Shown piece after piece: positions 33,401 to 40,999 of a stretch of DNA of 64,000 nt (the first letter of the stretch is position 1; each line of letters opens with the position of its first letter). The translations under genes were made by a program, and so were the position numbers. Source of the stretch: Choristoneura fumiferana (taxonomy: Eukaryota > Arthropoda > Insecta > Lepidoptera > Tortricidae). The notes beneath the pieces were generated by a model. That model was not told the origin of the DNA, ran no database searches, and saw only the letters and a list, made by a program, of their open reading frames with translations. The stretch covers positions 21,314,775 to 21,378,774 of the forward strand of contig NC_133477.1 of the NCBI RefSeq assembly GCF_025370935.1, in the 5' to 3' direction.

Positions 33401-35286
33401 GCAAACACTGCTGTTTCACGGCAGGATTAGCGAGCAAGATGGTGGTAGCAATCCGGGCGGACCTTGCACAAGGTCCTACCACCTGCACAAGGCCTTAATT
33501 GACAATACAATAATCTGGTAGTGACATCCTTATAGTCCGGCCAGGATCATATCCACTGGACGGAACTCTTCAACAGTTAATGGCATCGACTTGAAATTTG
33601 GTATACAAATGTACGAGTAGTTTGGGTGACAATGCAAGTAAAGTTTACAAAAAATACAGTCAGAAAAAAAGCCTGCATTAAAAATGATTTATTTACCAAA
33701 TAATTATTACTTTTACAGGTGAAAGTAAACGATAGTATACACATCCCTATATTTTCGATTCACCGCGACCCGAGGTACTTCCCAAACCCTCTAAAGTTTG
33801 ACCCTGAACGGTTCTCCGACGAGAACAAACACAAAATCCAGCCTTTTACTTACATGCCTTTCGGGGTTGGACCTAGGAACTGCCTTGGTAAGAAAAAGCT
33901 AAAATTTGGTCACATAAAAATCTTTATTTTGTTATCAGCTAGCTGGAAGATTTCTACTGATGAAAAAAAATTTATAACAAAAAATTGAACCGACTACAAA
34001 AACCATTTAAATAACTTTCTACCAGTCTGAAGTCGGTCGGTGCCTCAGCACGAGCCAGCAGGAGTGGACATATAGTAATCTACCTCAATTACACACTTTA
34101 TATTGGGCTTCAATCACTCCTGCTGGCTCGTGCTGAGGCACCGACCGACTTCAGACTGGTAGAAAAATATTTTCATGGTTTTTTGTAGTCGGTTCAATTT
34201 TTTGTTATAAAAATTTTTTTTCACGCTTTTTGGTGTAAATAATTTAAGATACAATAGTTTAATATCAACTGCTCGTCACCTTTTACGAACGATTGCTTTT
34301 TCCGATGCGGAGACGTTCATTATTGAGGAGTCCTGGTGCTTCGTATCACCACCCGTTTTACCGTATGCATTTCGAGGAGCATAAATTGCTTAGCAACTGT
34401 GTCAAAGTAATAAATTAAACCCGTGAAATACTTGTTATTGAGTAGTAACTCCGATGGTCAACTGTGGTCTTCATCATCAGTTTCACTTCACCAAATGATG
34501 ATTTTCAATAGCAAATGCACGAGTTACTGCTAAATATATCCAAATTACCATTCATAATATTTGTACGCCAGTCTGTTGGCATAATGTGGCGATCTTATGG
34601 TGTATAACTCTAAGACCTTGATTTCAACCACTATTAACAAATAAAATATTTCATTTCATTTCATTTCAAGAGTTCCCTCGATTTCCTTAAGATCCGTTCA
34701 CCAGATCCTAATTTGCTGCTTATGGGATCTTCTTTTTTTTTGAAGTCGGTTAAAAATACTTATGCTGCAGCACCGGAATACTCGAGTTCTTGCTTTTTGA
34801 ATCATACAATAGCAGCACATGTGCCTTAATTATTTTTGGTATCATCGGCACTCTTGAATTATTGCTCTTTATTTGTTATTCGCAGGCCCAATTTATAAAA
34901 TCCGAGTCTGTCGCAATGGTCTTAATCTGACCTGTCCAGTTTCTTAAGTATTTTCAGATATTGTCGCAATAAAAAATCTTTTTTCTTCTTCTGTCTTCAT
35001 TACTAAATGAACCTCATTCTGTTTTTAATTACTCCATCGTCAAGCAGCAGCAGGCAGGTCGATCTTCATAGTAGAACAAAAGCAATAGATGTTTTTACAA
35101 ACTACTTTAACTTTTCCAGGATCTCGGTTCGCGTTGTGCGAGGTAAAGGTGATGATATACCTGCTCCTTCAGCATATGAAGCTGGAACCTTCCAAGCGGA
35201 CACCAATTCCCCTTGAGCTGGCAGCGGGCAGCTTTAGCTTGAGGATGAGAGGAGGGCACTGGCTCCAGTTGCGAGCAAGAGATTGA
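15102..35286 (+). CDS. CYP9A: Cytochrome P450 CYP9A family (CYP9A-1), complete, 10 exons
   Basis: Haem-thiolate monooxygenase of the CYP3 clan, anchored in the endoplasmic reticulum. CYP9A enzymes oxidise plant toxins and insecticides in moth midgut and fat body. Exons: 15102-15301, 19766-19929, 22343-22480, 25364-25566, 27294-27429, 29065-29163, 32743-32964, 33177-33277, 33719-33887, 35120-35286. All junctions are GT/AG and phases join without stops, giving 532 residues, the usual CYP9A length. Visible: N-terminal membrane anchor (2-18), hinge HFRPIPLVG, C-helix W125xxxR129, I-helix GGFET (330-334), K-helix E388xxR391, PERF (450-453), haem loop FGVGPRNCLG with Cys476. Start chosen for the anchor. 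Introns are filled with transposons. The subfamily number is not determined. Confidence 0.93.
15923..16062. mobile_element. 140-bp MITE, PIF/Harbinger-like, in intron 1
   Basis: Inverted ends (G)TCCCTGTTTCACCACTTG and GGGCCTGTTTCACCACTTG. Flanked by TTA at 15920-15922 and 16063-16065, the 3-bp duplication typical of PIF/Harbinger elements. Confidence 0.75.
16066..17662. other. Intron 1 sequence, repeats only
   Basis: Holds a copy of the CTAGCTTTTGCTCGCGGCTT repeat from 16890 and a piece with an AAAAAGGAGGGTCATG phrase near 16667. No exon. Confidence 0.5.
17663..18716. repeat. 1.05-kb (GGAT/GGAC)n tetranucleotide array
   Basis: About 260 units of a 4-bp repeat, nearly all GGAT or GGAC with rare GGAA or CTGA. 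Period 4 without stop words leaves several frames open on both strands (repeats of MDGWMDGRTDG, or HPSIHPSVRPS on the minus strand). This is an arithmetic effect and not protein. It lies in intron 1 of CYP9A-1. Confidence 0.95.
18824..18853. repeat. (CAGT)n microsatellite
   Basis: About seven GTCA units in intron 1. Confidence 0.9.
18860..19765. other. Rest of intron 1
   Basis: AT-rich. Contains TTAGG-like words (GTTAGGTTTAGGTTAAG) near 19455-19480. A GGAGGGGAGTG purine tract at about 19490 is followed by TTACAAGCCC; this could be the edge of an LTR, but no partner was found. Confidence 0.4.
19766..19929 (+). CDS. CYP9A: CYP9A-1 exon 2
   Basis: Follows an AACAG acceptor. Encodes KFVGQYLLLKPIIY through FVSEEVDPIFGRNLFSLR, a segment strongly typical of CYP9A. 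Ends one base into a Gly codon at GTAATG. Not part of any long open frame. Confidence 0.9.
20583..20812 (-). mobile_element. SINE S2 / LINE tail, minus strand, copy 1
   Basis: Begins with a T-rich tract (minus-strand poly-A) and AACGAGCAAGTGGGTCTCCT. The phrases GATCACCACCGCCCATAAAC and TTTCACTGGCTGTCTTACTC recur at 33343-33487, 49315-49585 and 52430-52505. Its 3' part resembles the reverse complement of the LINE-B tail at 21640-21764, so S2 may share LINE-B's 3' end. Confidence 0.7.
20880..21772 (+). mobile_element. 5'-truncated LINE-B (RT C-terminus) with poly-A, intron 2
   Basis: Open frame at 20888-21700 encodes the C-terminal half of a non-LTR polymerase. It has FNPTKTQVCAFTTKK, LGVLNRSRQYFTS, MEYCSHLWAGAP, RIQRRATRIV and a conserved end, KRAYSYLKGRQRTC. 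A 3' untranslated end (CATCAGGCGATCCACCAGCT) and a run of A at about 21748-21764 follow. No RT catalytic box is included. The frame is uninterrupted over 270 codons, so the copy is fairly young. Confidence 0.85.
22343..22480 (+). CDS. CYP9A: CYP9A-1 exon 3
   Basis: Acceptor ATTTCAG. Encodes GKEWKDMRFTLSPVFTSSKM, with the C-helix WxxxR that contacts haem. Ends at a strong GTGAGT donor. Confidence 0.92.
22594..22639 (-). ncRNA. Hammerhead-ribozyme-like fold at Penelope 3' end
   Basis: Minus-strand order: GTGCTC, CTGA, GAGGAA, stem GGGCTA-GGAAA-TAGCCC, GAAAC, AT, GTC, GAGC. Stem II pairs 6 bp. GAAAC...GTC gives a minimal 2-bp stem III with an AT loop and the expected GUC cleavage triplet. GCTC and GAGC form stem I. 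The core between CTGA and stem II is GAGGAA where CUGANGA would be expected, so it has about two extra bases and may be inactive. Hammerheads are established in Penelope-like elements. Confidence 0.65.
22618..24178 (-). pseudogene. Penelope-like polymerase/endonuclease ORF, frameshifted
   Basis: Frame 1 (24178 down to about 23760) carries FDVTSLFTNVPVDETLR. Frame 2 (23880-22618, 420 codons) carries GSPIAPVTANIFMEW, YVDDVF, LPFLDVLV and the GIY-YIG domain with Arg after ETG. The tail RAPERKG runs to a stop at the ribozyme-like hairpin. Antisense to CYP9A-1. Confidence 0.88.
24179..25000 (+). pseudogene. Ty3/gypsy integrase fragment, broken
   Basis: Frames 24182-24472 and 24569-24973 encode the CC half of the zinc finger (CRECRRSQ), the catalytic core (LHVDFAGP with the first Asp, VSDNGRQL with the second, GQAERAVQ with the Glu) and a C-terminal region (ELMFGREVRT). 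A stop near 24470 breaks it. The His half of the zinc finger and all upstream genes are absent. It abuts the Penelope-like element directly at about 24178. Confidence 0.85.
25364..25566 (+). CDS. CYP9A: CYP9A-1 exon 4
   Basis: Acceptor TTTTCCAG. Encodes KTSMEIDAKDIAARYANDVI, then ATCAFGLKVD and a GYGSVPRLMK end, all CYP9 hallmarks. Ends in phase 0 at GTTTGA, a weak donor. Confidence 0.9.
25707..26124 (-). pseudogene. RTE-like LINE C-terminus, minus strand, intron 4
   Basis: Encodes TYGSETWSLT, AMLGVSLRDRIRN, IAKLKWQWAGHIARR and VGRPPTRWSDDL, a conserved C-terminal block of RTE-like and related LINE polymerases. A shift near 25780 leads to AQDRSEWRALGEAYVQQWT. 5'-truncated. Confidence 0.8.
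26325..27215. repeat. Palindromic repeat P-CCGACTTC, copy 2, intron 4
   Basis: Starts AACCGACTTCAAAAAAGGAG. Contains GAGGTGGTCCCATTGTCACC and ATTCAGAAAGTATCAT as in copy 1. Near 26970-27140 a long inverted repeat (TAGGTAAGTACGTACTAGCT / complement; GACTCAGCACGACCCAGCAG / complement) forms a hairpin. It ends with the complement of AAAAACCGACTCCAAAAA. Confidence 0.7.
27294..27429 (+). CDS. CYP9A: CYP9A-1 exon 5
   Basis: Acceptor TTGTTAG. Encodes MFKVALFPEDVRDFFKQLV and NIVRPDIIHLLMETKK, the CYP9A RPDxIHLLME motif. Ends one base into Gly at GTATTA. Confidence 0.9.
28450..28822. mobile_element. GC-rich MITE in intron 5
   Basis: Inverted ends GGTCGGCTGTACACACTCGC and the complement of GAGTGTGTACAGCCGGC. 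The inside is rich in CTCG/CGAG words. At about 370 bp it stands out against AT-rich surroundings. No clear target duplication. Confidence 0.65.
29065..29163 (+). CDS. CYP9A: CYP9A-1 exon 6
   Basis: Acceptor GTTATAG. Encodes GQQLTYAENSANDTDAGFDT followed by VGKSTVGKRNVDT, the variable loop before the I helix. Ends one base into a Val codon at GTAATA. Confidence 0.88.
29703..30401. mobile_element. Foldback-like element FBL-2, 9-bp TSD
   Basis: 699-bp insertion flanked by GTATTTAAT at 29694-29702 and 30402-30410. The intact homologue at about 22840 has this target once. Outer ends GGTTACATATTTGAA are inverted copies, and arm similarity extends over 100 bp. The left arm is a chain of words of about 15 bp (CGAAAGTTAAAATAT, CTACGGGTAAAATAT, CGATGTTCAAAATAT); the right arm carries the complements. 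The centre (about 29955-30130) is different, GC-richer, and holds CCTAACCTAACCTAACC. No ORF. Nine-bp duplications fit Mutator/Foldback-type transposition. Confidence 0.85.
30509..30892 (-). mobile_element. LINE-like 3' piece inserted in the Penelope remnant
   Basis: Starts TATTTATTTATTTGATTCTG, a minus-strand AAAT-type tail, and interrupts the Penelope remnant between GCGGAA and GAATGAAAAAC. No conserved coding motif seen. Confidence 0.5.
31660..31810 (+). mobile_element. LINE 3'-end family T1, copy 2 (5'-truncated)
   Basis: TTCTGCCAAGTTTCTTCCGG through CGCATTCTTCTTGGCAATG and a TTCAATTTGAATTTGAATAA tail, in intron 6. Confidence 0.7.
32051..32228 (+). mobile_element. tRNA-derived SINE S1 fragment, intron 6
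   Basis: Begins inside the tRNA head (CACGGAATGCTGAGGACCTG; B-box-like GCTTCGATTCC) and continues through the body to ACAAAAAGGCTCCAAAAAAC. The 5' head is missing. Confidence 0.7.
32345..32697 (-). repeat. Dispersed repeat (TAGCGTTTGC type), intron 6
   Basis: On the minus strand it starts ACTAGCGTTTGCCTGCGGCT and ends with TTCGCATATTTATAATATTA. A plus-strand relative at 63467-63815 lies in CYP9A-2 intron 8. Confidence 0.6.
32743..32964 (+). CDS. CYP9A: CYP9A-1 exon 7 (I helix)
   Basis: Acceptor TTTCTCAG. Encodes VWSDNDLTAQAALFFVGGFE and TISTAMTFLMYELAVNPEIQ, then YNSIRSMTYLDMVVS. GGFET is the oxygen-activating I-helix motif; most CYP9s have AGFET. Ends one base into the Glu of ExxR. Confidence 0.93.
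33177..33277 (+). CDS. CYP9A: CYP9A-1 exon 8 (K helix)
   Basis: Acceptor CTTTCAG. Encodes EVLRLWPPAIASERLCVKEY and NLGKPYEKAPADYI, with the invariant ExxR. Phase-0 donor GTAAGT. Confidence 0.92.
33343..33487 (-). mobile_element. S2 fragment, intron 8
   Basis: GTGCCAGTAATTTCACGGGC to CAAGGTCCTACCACCTGCAC, matching 20725-20812 and 49460-49580. Confidence 0.7.
33719..33887 (+). CDS. CYP9A: CYP9A-1 exon 9 (PERF and haem loop)
   Basis: Acceptor TTTTACAG. Encodes VKVNDSIHIPIFSIHRDPRY, DPERF and MPFGVGPRNCLG, with haem-ligand Cys476. Leu follows Cys where Ile is commoner. Donor GTAAGA. Confidence 0.95.
33955..34760. repeat. Palindromic repeat P-CCGACTTC, copy 3, intron 9
   Basis: The hairpin at 33990-34200 pairs CTACCAGTCTGAAGTCGGTC with its complement, and GCCAGCAGGAGTG with CACTCCTGCTGGC. 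Later phrases GTTCCCTCGATTTCC and TTTTGAAGTCGGTT continue after a LINE tail at 34560-34670. Confidence 0.7.
34560..34672 (+). mobile_element. LINE 3' tail with (ATTTC)n
   Basis: TTGTACGCCAGTCTGTTGGC, then AATAAAATATTTCATTTCATTTC: a non-LTR 3' end with a pentanucleotide tail, inserted into the palindromic repeat. Confidence 0.6.
35120..35286 (+). CDS. CYP9A: CYP9A-1 exon 10
   Basis: Acceptor CTTTTCCAG. Completes the haem loop (G-SRFALCEVKVMIYLLLQHM) and ends GGHWLQLRARD then TGA, the conserved CYP9A C-terminus. Confidence 0.93.
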
Positions 35287-35656
35287 GACTGTTTCTTTAA
35301 ACGAATGGCTTGACCGTAAATGCTGTAATTTAGTAGACTGTTCAACAAAGGAGGAAAATAACCAATATCATACGAGATAATATTTCGAGTCAGATATTGG
35401 TGTTTTTCCCGAGTTAAACACTCTTTTCATTTCGATTACTAGGAAAGTAAAAAAATATGTGTAAGTATAACTTAAAATTAATGTTTTTTTTTCGTTCTTA
35501 GATAATTGTTTCTTTATCTAGATAAAGAAAGTTGATTCAGTTTAATGCGTTTTATTTCATTTTAAATGTCCTATCAAACAATTAGTTTTTGTACTGACAG
35601 CATTTCATTGTTACCCTTTTTTTATTCAGAAGTTAACTTACTGCAGATAAAAAAAC

Positions 35657-35662
35657 AATAAA
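35657..35662 (+). promoter_or_regulatory. Candidate poly-A signal of CYP9A-1
   Basis: AATAAA about 370 bp after the stop. It is the first good match that I noticed; usage is unproven. Confidence 0.35.
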
Positions 35663-36044
35663 ATCTTGAATTCCTAATATTTTTTGACCAGAAATGACGT
35701 AAAGGGGTTCTGACTTATGTACAGCAATTTAAACCACCTTAAAATTTCCCTCACTGACTTGTCTCCATACTGTTTGGCTGCTGGGTTACAGCGTTCTTCT
35801 GGGATAAAAAAATGTGCAAAAATGCTGTAACCCGCAAAAGGTACACTTAAATATAGTTAGCATTAAAATCGCGACTGCTGGTTGAAAGGCGGCGTTTATT
35901 TTAGTGTTATTTCTAAAGGGGGTTAAAAACCTTTGTACCGTTTAGAAGATACGAATTTTTTAATTTATTGGTTTCAGTATCTAGTGTAAAGTTCCAATTT
36001 TAAGGGTTACAGCATTCCTGCTTTCCAGCGACGTATCGAAAATA
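35663..36044. other. Non-coding interval after CYP9A-1
   Basis: AT-rich; no exon or named repeat recognised. Confidence 0.4.
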
Positions 36045-36310
36045 CAAACTGAAATATAGATGCAAAGAAAAACCAGAAAAAGAGACTAGCGCTGAGAATT
36101 GAACCCAGCCTAGGTCCTCAGCATTCCGTGCTGCGTGCTATACCGCTTTACCACCACTGGACAGGAGTACAGAAACAAATTTCTCCTATGCACCACATAT
36201 CTCAGCTTGTTTGTTTCTTATTTAGTCACTTAAGCAGCGACAGGCAGGCTGGTCTCTTTTTCTGGTTTTTCTGTGCATCTATATTTCAGTTTGTATTTTC
36301 GATATGAACA
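36045..36310 (-). mobile_element. SINE S1, minus strand, plus plus-strand S1 body
   Basis: The tRNA-derived head on the minus strand (36100-36165, GAACCCAG.CTAGGTCCTCAG region) is followed by TTAAGCAGCGACAGG and then a plus-strand TTTTCTGGTTTTTCTGTGCA body. This is the same head-to-head arrangement as 457-950. Confidence 0.65.
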
Positions 36311-37753
36311 TACGACACCTCCTAAGTATACTGGTACAAGTGCATAATCATAAATTTACAGGAGAGCTGTTCAAAGGTTCCAAAACCTGTAACTTTCTCA
36401 TTTGATGATATAACTTTTCAAAATTTTGCATTGGTTCTAAAGAAATTATTTGATTTCTACCTGTATTCATGGAATTTTGAAATTTCTTATAGTTTTTGAG
36501 AAAATTGCAGATACACTACTATACGCGTATTTTACATCTTGTAGTTGTGCGGTATACTAAGCTAATTACCACTTGCTCCAGTATACGGCGTAATGCGTAG
36601 ATTACTGATCTAACGATATTTTTATATTGTATATGAATTTTTAGATGAAATACTTATATGGCTTGCAATGAACAATAAAACAGATGCTCTTATATCTTCA
36701 TCTATTGATTTATAAACGTTTTTATCACTTGCATCAATATACGCTAACATTAGCATGCCACTTGTACCAATATACCGCTAGTAATTTTTTACGTGCTAAC
36801 AAATACAGAAATATACCTTTATAAAAAACCTCACTTGAAATATAAATGGTTTTATTAAGAAAAGTAATTGTATTAAGTGCTTTATATTAATGGAAGCACA
36901 TTCAATGGATTCGTATTCCTGTTCAATGTGTACTCGTATTTTATTGTGAAAGGTTCCTCATGTGATACATATCGCATGCTTAGTAATAACGGTCTTAACT
37001 CAAAAATCGTGAATTTTGGCAATCGAGTTTAAAGTTTAAGTAATTAGCACTTCTCGTTTCCGTGAATATTTGGTAGGATTTAATTTTGTTTACTATGTTT
37101 TTTATAATTCCTAACGTTGTATATAATGTCTACTTGCAGTTTTTCCTTATAAACCAATTTGTTTTTATATATTTAATAATATTGCTAAGGTTTAAAAAAA
37201 CATTGCAGTATATATCACTTTATTACAAAATGTAGCAAAATGTAGCGAAATAATAAAAATATAATGCAAGTCTCAATACAACACCAAGTATTCAAGGTTT
37301 TATTTTTAATAAAACGAGCCAATTCGAATTACATCACTTCATTTTGCGTTGATTTTGTGCTAAAAAGAAGTAAATCCAAATATGCTTTTATTTTGCTTAA
37401 AAGTTATTCAAAATACTCATGTTTTCCTTCTTGCAATACGATCTATCTTCAAATGGCTCACGAAAGCCAAACTTCTTGCTCGCAAGTAAGTCGGAACATG
37501 ACTGAAGTTAGCTGCTTAGCGCCAAATGAAATTTGCAATTTGTTAAAAGTAAACGCACCAAGTCGTGCTATCTCTTATAATACCCGATTTAGGCTGGTTT
37601 AAGAAAGAGAGCCGATAGTGCTCTCAGATATTAAGCCGTTTTAGTACATACTAATTCGACAATTTTGAGTTAGCCCGTTTATTACTAAGCATGCGATATA
37701 TCGCATCGCACCCATTTGTATCCACATAACGGTTTAGCTTTTTGTGCCTCTTC

Positions 37754-38040
37754 AGGGTTCCGTACCCAAAGGGTATAAACGGAAACCCTACTACTATATA
37801 CTACTTCGCCGTCCGTCCGTCTGTCACCAGGGTGTATCTCATGAACCATGATAGTAAGACAGTTGAAATTTTCACAGATTATGTATAACTGTAGTCGATA
37901 TAATATATATAACAAAAAATAGAACAGAATAAATATTTAAGGGGGCCCCCATACAACAAATGTAATTTTTTTGCCATTTTTTTGCTAATCCTAATGAATG
38001 TTGTATAGATGGTACGGAACCCTTCGTGCGCGAGTCTGAT
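37754..38040 (+). repeat. R-GTTCCG family copy
   Basis: GGTTCCGTACCCAAAGGGTA, then CCGTCCGTCTGTCACC and the terminal CGGAACCCTTCGTGCGCGAG. Confidence 0.65.
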
Positions 38041-38503
38041 TGGCACTTAGCTTAAGACAAGCTTTGACATGAAATATTTAGTTAAAGTCAAAATATCTTA
38101 TTCAATTTAGATTGTAACAAGCACTTATGAATGTCAAAAAATTTACCACCGGTTCGTAAAAACCTCTGTTGAGAAGAGTCTGGCAATAAACCTCAGCAAG
38201 GTATATTTTGTAAACAGATTTACAATCATATTTTAGTGATATCTATACATCACAAGTATTTAACACAACTACATATTTAAAACAGTTCTCAATTCGCTAT
38301 TTGGAGTAAGCACTCGCCAATGCGGATCGGAATTATTTCCAAATTAATTTTAATAATACGCCTTATATATTAATGTCTTCTTGACAATAGATTTAAATTT
38401 TGTGTCTGTTTCTGAGTCTTGGGAAACTTCTATAACTTCATACGGGTTACCCGTTTTCGCCATATGCATAGCCAGGTACCATTTCTTAGGTGTGTATAAA
38501 AAA

Positions 38504-38690
38504 ATGTACTATACTTTAAACCACATTAGGGCTACTAATTACTAATATGATGCAAGTAGAAAAATACTGTGATTCGAAAAAAAAGTTTTGTATGGAAGTG
38601 GAGTCGCAAGAAGACTTTCTAATTTCGATGTTTTCCACTTATATCGTATTAGTAATCAGTAGCCCTAATATGGGTTACAGTATAGTACAG
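38504..38690. mobile_element. 187-bp palindromic MITE
   Basis: Inverted arms of about 47 bp: GTACTATACTTTAAACCACA and TTAGGGCTACTAATTACTAA mirrored at 38640-38690 with few differences. Confidence 0.7.
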
Positions 38691-39054
38691 GTTTTTTTTT
38701 ATCAACCTGTAGGTTGAAATTTACTGTTCTCATTTTAATTAAAGCATGCATGCCTTCGCCTTCTTTTTGGGGATGCTCAATTACCAGAATGCAATGTAAT
38801 ACTGCAATGTTATATTTCTAGCACGCGTACATGTAGGTATAGCCGAGGAAACTGAATCACGTACGGGTACTGGGGTGAAACCGTTGTACTACCAATGTTA
38901 TGTTGACATCCCATACATTTGCCAAAGAAATCATAGCGAAATAGATCACGAAAACCGCAATTGTCAGACCAAAACATGATTTTTTTATATAATTACTATC
39001 AAATTATGTGCTCGTAGAACAGTTTAAACGGTCCGCACGCAGCGACGGCTAGCG

Positions 39055-39148
39055 CGTACACTGAGGCAACTGCCAGTTACACTCGACTTCCCCGGCCCCG
39101 CGACAATATCGGTGCCGCGTATAGTGGTGCATGTCGGTTGCCTCAGTA
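39055..39148. repeat. Short imperfect inverted repeat
   Basis: CGTACACTGAGGCAACTG is mirrored by GGTTGCCTCAGTATACG. Likely a small MITE, GC-rich in its centre. Confidence 0.45.
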
Positions 39149-39296
39149 TACGTTGCACCGATTAGCAAAACGGTGTTAGGTGCATTCATATCCGTCATTA
39201 TTTCCAAAACTAATAGGAATATCCGTGCAAATTTTTTGTGGTAGGTAAATAAGGAATGATCAAAATATAGGAAAAAATTCGTGTCTAAATTCCTGT

Positions 39297-39510
39297 CCAG
39301 CGGTGGTGTAGGGGTTATAGCTCGCAGCACGGATTGCTGAGGACCTGGGTTCCGATTCCCAGCGCTGGTCTCTTTTTCTGTTTTTCTGTGCATCCGTGTC
39401 TCAGTTTGTATTTTCGATATGGTTTCACGGGATACCCGCAAAAGTAACAAATTTGGAGTTGAAATAAAAAATACAAAAAGACTTCAAATAACCAATCATA
39501 AATATTGATC
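39297..39510 (+). mobile_element. Full-length tRNA-derived SINE S1
   Basis: The most complete S1 copy: head GTCCAGCGGTGGTGTAGGGG with acceptor pairing CCAGCG/CGCTGG, T-arm CTGGGTTCCGATTCCCAG, then the body and an ACAAAAAGACTTCAAATAACC end. The T-arm pairs 5 bp as in a tRNA. Confidence 0.8.
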
Positions 39511-39639
39511 AGAAAATTGCAAAAAACTAAAAATCGGAAATTTGTCACTTGTACCAGTATACGTAGAAGGTATCGATATGTTGTATTTTTAAAGTATTAT
39601 CTATATGTTTTTAAATTGCAAAAATATTTTTTAATTATT

Positions 39640-39935
39640 AGTGTACTAGGATATCCTGGCTGCAGCATTAGCTCATTGTGTTGCCACCGTTGCATTGTGT
39701 GAAGAATCAAATACTGATCAAAAGGAATCAAACACGACATATCTGCTATTATTTTTTCAAGAGTATACTGGTGTGCTGGATATCCTGGCTGCAGCATCAG
39801 CTCGTCGTGTTGCCACCATTCCATTGTATGTAGAATCAAATACTGATCAAAACGAATCCAAACACGATATATCTGCTATGGTTTTATCAAGAGTGTACCG
39901 ACTAATGTTCTGTATATCCTGGCTGCAGCATCAGG
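39640..39935. repeat. Minisatellite, period about 130 bp, 2.3 units
   Basis: GATATCCTGGCTGCAGCAT starts near 39650 and 39779, and a variant (TATATCCTGGCTGCAGCAT) near 39916. The unit includes GAATCAAATACTGATCAAAA. Confidence 0.85.
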
Positions 39936-40009
39936 CCGAGAAGTCTATAATCTTGCATAGTTATATAGCATACATGGGTGTTTCAAATTTTAGGCCCCAC
40001 ATATGATTG

Positions 40010-40260
40010 AAAGTAAAGTAAATACCCATTACGCGTCTAAGATTCCTACCGAAGCGAACAAAAGTGCTGATGATCTGGAAACGGCTAAACCGATTTTGAT
40101 AAAACATGTCTAAGAACCATTGCTAGAAAACCTGCTTTCAAATAAAAAAAATTGCATTCAAATCGGTTCACCCGTTTAAGAGCTACGGTGACACACAGAC
40201 ACACATAGGTGTCAAACTTATAACACCCCTCTTTTTGCGTCGGGAGTTAAAAAGTAGCAT
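40010..40260 (-). repeat. Dispersed repeat R-CCCGACGC, minus copy
   Basis: Ends (plus sense) with ACTTATAACACCCCTCTTTT and TGCGTCGGGAGTT. It is the mirror of the plus copy at 40588-40830; a third copy is at 52945-53185. Confidence 0.75.
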
Positions 40261-40330
40261 TATAGGTACTTATTAATATAAAACTCCCGAAGGTTAGCCG
40301 CTACCCTTCTGCTTACCTACTTTTCCGCAG

Positions 40331-40450
40331 GTATCCGTATCGCTGAACTGGAGCTGGAGACGCTAATATCAAAAGTGGTGGAGAATTTCCTGATAGAGTG
40401 GGAAGGAGCACCCGCCAACATCACCCAAAACTTGCAGAACTTCGTGAAAT
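40331..40450 (+). pseudogene. Orphan terminal exon of a mitochondrial-clan P450
   Basis: After a good acceptor (polypyrimidine then CCGCAG) the frame reads IRIAELELETLISKVVENFL followed by IEWEGAPANITQNLQNFVK. This is the pattern after the haem-loop glycine in insect mitochondrial P450s (CYP301/302/333/339-like RxAELExxxL...IEW). The frame stays open to a stop at 40522, but similarity to the family seems to end near 40450. No other exon of such a gene is in the window. It lies between two inverted copies of the R-CCCGACGC repeat. The family assignment is from motif memory only. Confidence 0.5.
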
Positions 40451-40587
40451 ATGCCTGCATACATAATATTTATCTGCATAAATTTAGAGTAATTTTTCAA
40501 ATAAACAAACAAGTAGGTAAGTAGAGTACTAACATACTGCACTTGTTTTGATTACCGTCACTGCAGTTGTTGATTATTGCTGATAAT

Positions 40588-40830
40588 GATTATTAACCCC
40601 CGACGCAAAAAGAGGGGTGTTATAAGTTTGACCGCTATGTGTGTCTGTCTGTCTGTGGCTCTTAAACGGGTGGACCGATTTGAATGCGGTTTTTTTTTTA
40701 TTTTAAAGCAAATTTTCCAGCTATGGTTCTTAGACATATTCCATCAAAATCGGTTAAGCTGTTTTTTAGATATTGAACTTTGAAGTTACAAAGTCGGGGG
40801 TTTCCCAACTTTCTGTTTGTTAGGTTATTA
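40588..40830 (+). repeat. Dispersed repeat R-CCCGACGC, plus copy
   Basis: TTAACCCCCGACGCAAAAAG to AAGTCGGGGGTTTCCCAAC, with an internal TGTCTGTCTGTC. Same element as 52945-53185. Confidence 0.8.
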
Positions 40831-40999
40831 TTCGTGGCAATCTTCGAGATACTAATCCTTCGATCAGCCCTATTATGATGGTTGGTGGACGTCCTACGCT
40901 GCGCTTGCCAATCCGCGGTCTCTTTTCGAGTGGCTGTTGTGGCAATGGATAAATGAATGAATGATTTATTTTGACACCAAGACACACACACCATTCCAA

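Larger units (their letters stand above)
36312..39577. repeat. Possible long element with inverted ends (weak)
   Basis: AAGTATACTGGTACAAGTG at 36322 is mirrored by CACTTGTACCAGTATAC at 39546, with about 28 bp of inverted similarity. Related words recur at 36577 and 36766. The interior is AT-rich and holds other repeats (37754, 38504, 39297). The flank TCGATATG appears on both sides but is also part of SINE S1, so it is weak evidence. Confidence 0.35.

Noticed and set aside
37264..37602. 112-codon open frame on the plus strand
   Set aside because: Low-complexity AT-rich composition, no homology recognised, no splice or promoter context.
39297..39372. tRNA-like cloverleaf (also at 513-583 and 55135-55200)
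   Set aside because: Head of dispersed SINEs with shared non-tRNA bodies; not functional tRNA genes.
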